Positions 5,119-5,821 of a DNA stretch of 5,821 nucleotides are shown here, piece after piece. How positions within the stretch are numbered: the first letter of the stretch is position 1; every line of letters begins with the position of its first letter. Below the pieces are notes generated by a model. That model was given only the letters and a program-made list of their open reading frames with translations, was not told the origin of the DNA and did no database searches. The translations under genes were made by a program, and so were the position numbers. The stretch is from Pseudomonadota bacterium. GTDB taxonomy: Bacteria; Pseudomonadota; Alphaproteobacteria; Rhizobiales; Hyphomicrobiaceae. The DNA lies in the NCBI GenBank assembly GCA_021812845.1, contig JAKAML010000099.1:1-5821 (forward strand), given 5' to 3'.

Positions 5119-5760
5119 ATGAGGATCAGGGATTCGCGCCTAGAACCGTCGTTCGATCTCGAGAGCGTGGAGATCGAGCTCCACGGTGGGCCCGTCGCCG
5201 GCGTCGACGAGGCCGGTCGCGGACCGTGGGCGGGACCCGTCGTCGCCGCCGCGGTGGTGCTCGATCCGGCACGGCTGCCCTCCGGCGTCGACGACAGCAA
5301 AGCGCTCGACGAGGACCGGCGCGAGGTCGTCTACGGCCGCATCGTCGAGGCCGCCGACTGCGCCGTCGGCATCGCCGACGTCGAGCGCATCGACCGCGAC
5401 AACATCCTCAACGCGACGCTGTGGGCCATGGCGCAGGCGGTGGCGGGTCTGCGCACGGTGCCGCGGCTGGCGATCGTCGACGGCAACCGGGCGCCGCGTC
5501 TCGCCTGCGCGACGCGCACCATCGTCAAGGGCGACGCGAAGTGCCTGTCGATCGCCGCCGCTTCGATCGTCGCCAAGGTGACGCGCGACCGCCTGATGAC
5601 CGAGCTCGCCCGTCGCCATCCGGGCTACGGCTTCGAGCGCCACAAGGGCTATGGCACGCCCGAGCACAAGGACGCCCTGGCGCGGCTCGGCGTCTCGCCG
5701 CAGCATCGCCGTTCGTTCCGGCCGGTGCAGCTCGCGCTCGGTCTGACGCCGCCGCGATGA
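5119..5760 (+). CDS. rnhB: Ribonuclease HII
   Basis: A 213-residue type 2 RNase H, which cuts the RNA strand of RNA-DNA hybrids and starts removal of single ribonucleotides misincorporated in DNA. All landmarks are present: GVDEAGRGPWAGP (28-40) with catalytic D30 and E31 plus the GRG ribonucleotide-recognition motif, IVDGNRAP (119-126) with D121, IVKGDAKCLSIAAASIVAKV (135-154) with D139, TRDRLM (155-160) and the C-terminal GYGFERHKGYGTPEH (169-183). The length is normal and nothing is broken. The frame stays open upstream to a GTG at 5002, but that part has no family resemblance. ATG 5119 is preferred because FDLE then falls near residue 12, as in many alphaproteobacterial homologues. It has no good Shine-Dalgarno sequence, the nearest GAGG being 15 nt away. 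It is divergent from gloB and overlaps the next gene by 4 bp, implying translational coupling. Confidence 0.97.
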   Translation: MRIRDSRLEPSFDLESVEIELHGGPVAGVDEAGRGPWAGPVVAAAVVLDPARLPSGVDDSKALDEDRREVVYGRIVEAADCAVGIADVERIDRDNILNATLWAMAQAVAGLRTVPRLAIVDGNRAPRLACATRTIVKGDAKCLSIAAASIVAKVTRDRLMTELARRHPGYGFERHKGYGTPEHKDALARLGVSPQHRRSFRPVQLALGLTPPR

Positions 5761-5821
5761 GTGGCACGGCGGCTGCTGGAGCTCGTCGGGACGAGGCCGG
5801 GCCGGACAAGCGATCGGCGGC
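5757..5821 (+). CDS. Start of a gene coupled to rnhB, cut by the right edge; possibly ccrM-type DNA methyltransferase
   Basis: ATG 5757-5759 overlaps the rnhB stop TGA 5758-5760 in the classic ATGA arrangement. The frame then stays open for 21 codons to the window end, reading MSGTAAAGARRDEAGPDKRS. This Ala/Arg/Gly-rich beginning has no recognisable domain, and an open frame of this length is expected by chance in such GC-rich DNA, so the overlap is the main evidence. From memory, in many Hyphomicrobiales rnhB is directly followed by ccrM, the essential cell-cycle adenine methyltransferase acting at GANTC, which makes that the leading guess. The sequence shown neither confirms nor excludes it. 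Confidence 0.45.
   Translation, partial: MSGTAAAGARRDEAGPDKRSA

Noticed and set aside
5131..5135. GATTC (CcrM-type GANTC site) just inside rnhB
   Set aside because: A single short site is expected by chance and lies inside coding sequence. It says nothing on its own about cell-cycle control.

Overview
The window is very GC-rich, with codon third positions almost always G or C. Its genes read like those of an alphaproteobacterium, most likely of the Hyphomicrobiales. The best taxonomic hint is the left-edge fragment, whose C-terminus closely follows rhizobial PhaB acetoacetyl-CoA reductases. The window looks like ordinary chromosomal housekeeping and accessory sequence. I see no insertion sequence, phage gene, tRNA, rRNA or CRISPR array.

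Layout, left to right. (1) 1-238 (+) is the 3' end of phaB, and its stop codon lies inside a 13-bp tandem repeat. (2) 239-546 is a gene-free stretch with three hairpins, two of them perfect 9-bp stems with 5-nt loops whose centres are 60 nt apart. (3) 547-1488 (+) encodes a 313-residue DMT/EamA-family exporter; its stop codon sits in the foot of a strong 13-bp terminator hairpin (1487-1524). (4) 1541-3508 (-), convergent to it, encodes a 655-residue NYN-domain nuclease-like protein with a LOTUS/OST-HTH-like domain, a long Pro/Gln/Ala-rich linker containing a pentapeptide repeat, and an unrecognised conserved-looking C-terminal domain. (5) 3509-3692 is a partly AT-richer gap. (6) 4926 down to 3693 (-) is a two-gene operon: gloB (glyoxalase II), then a DUF985-type cupin whose start codon follows 4 nt after the gloB stop. 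(7) 4927-5118 is a divergent promoter region. (8) 5119-5760 (+) is rnhB (RNase HII). It overlaps by an ATGA junction a downstream gene (5757 onward) that runs off the right edge and, by rhizobial gene order, could be the cell-cycle methyltransferase gene ccrM.

The genes do not form one pathway. PhaB belongs to polyhydroxybutyrate synthesis, GloB to methylglyoxal detoxification, and RNase HII to removal of ribonucleotides from DNA. The NYN-LOTUS protein is the least explained and most interesting gene: it looks like an RNA-directed nuclease with an unknown target. I found no convincing multi-gene novel system. The items worth follow-up are this protein, the unusual non-coding DNA after phaB, and the gloB/rnhB divergent promoters.
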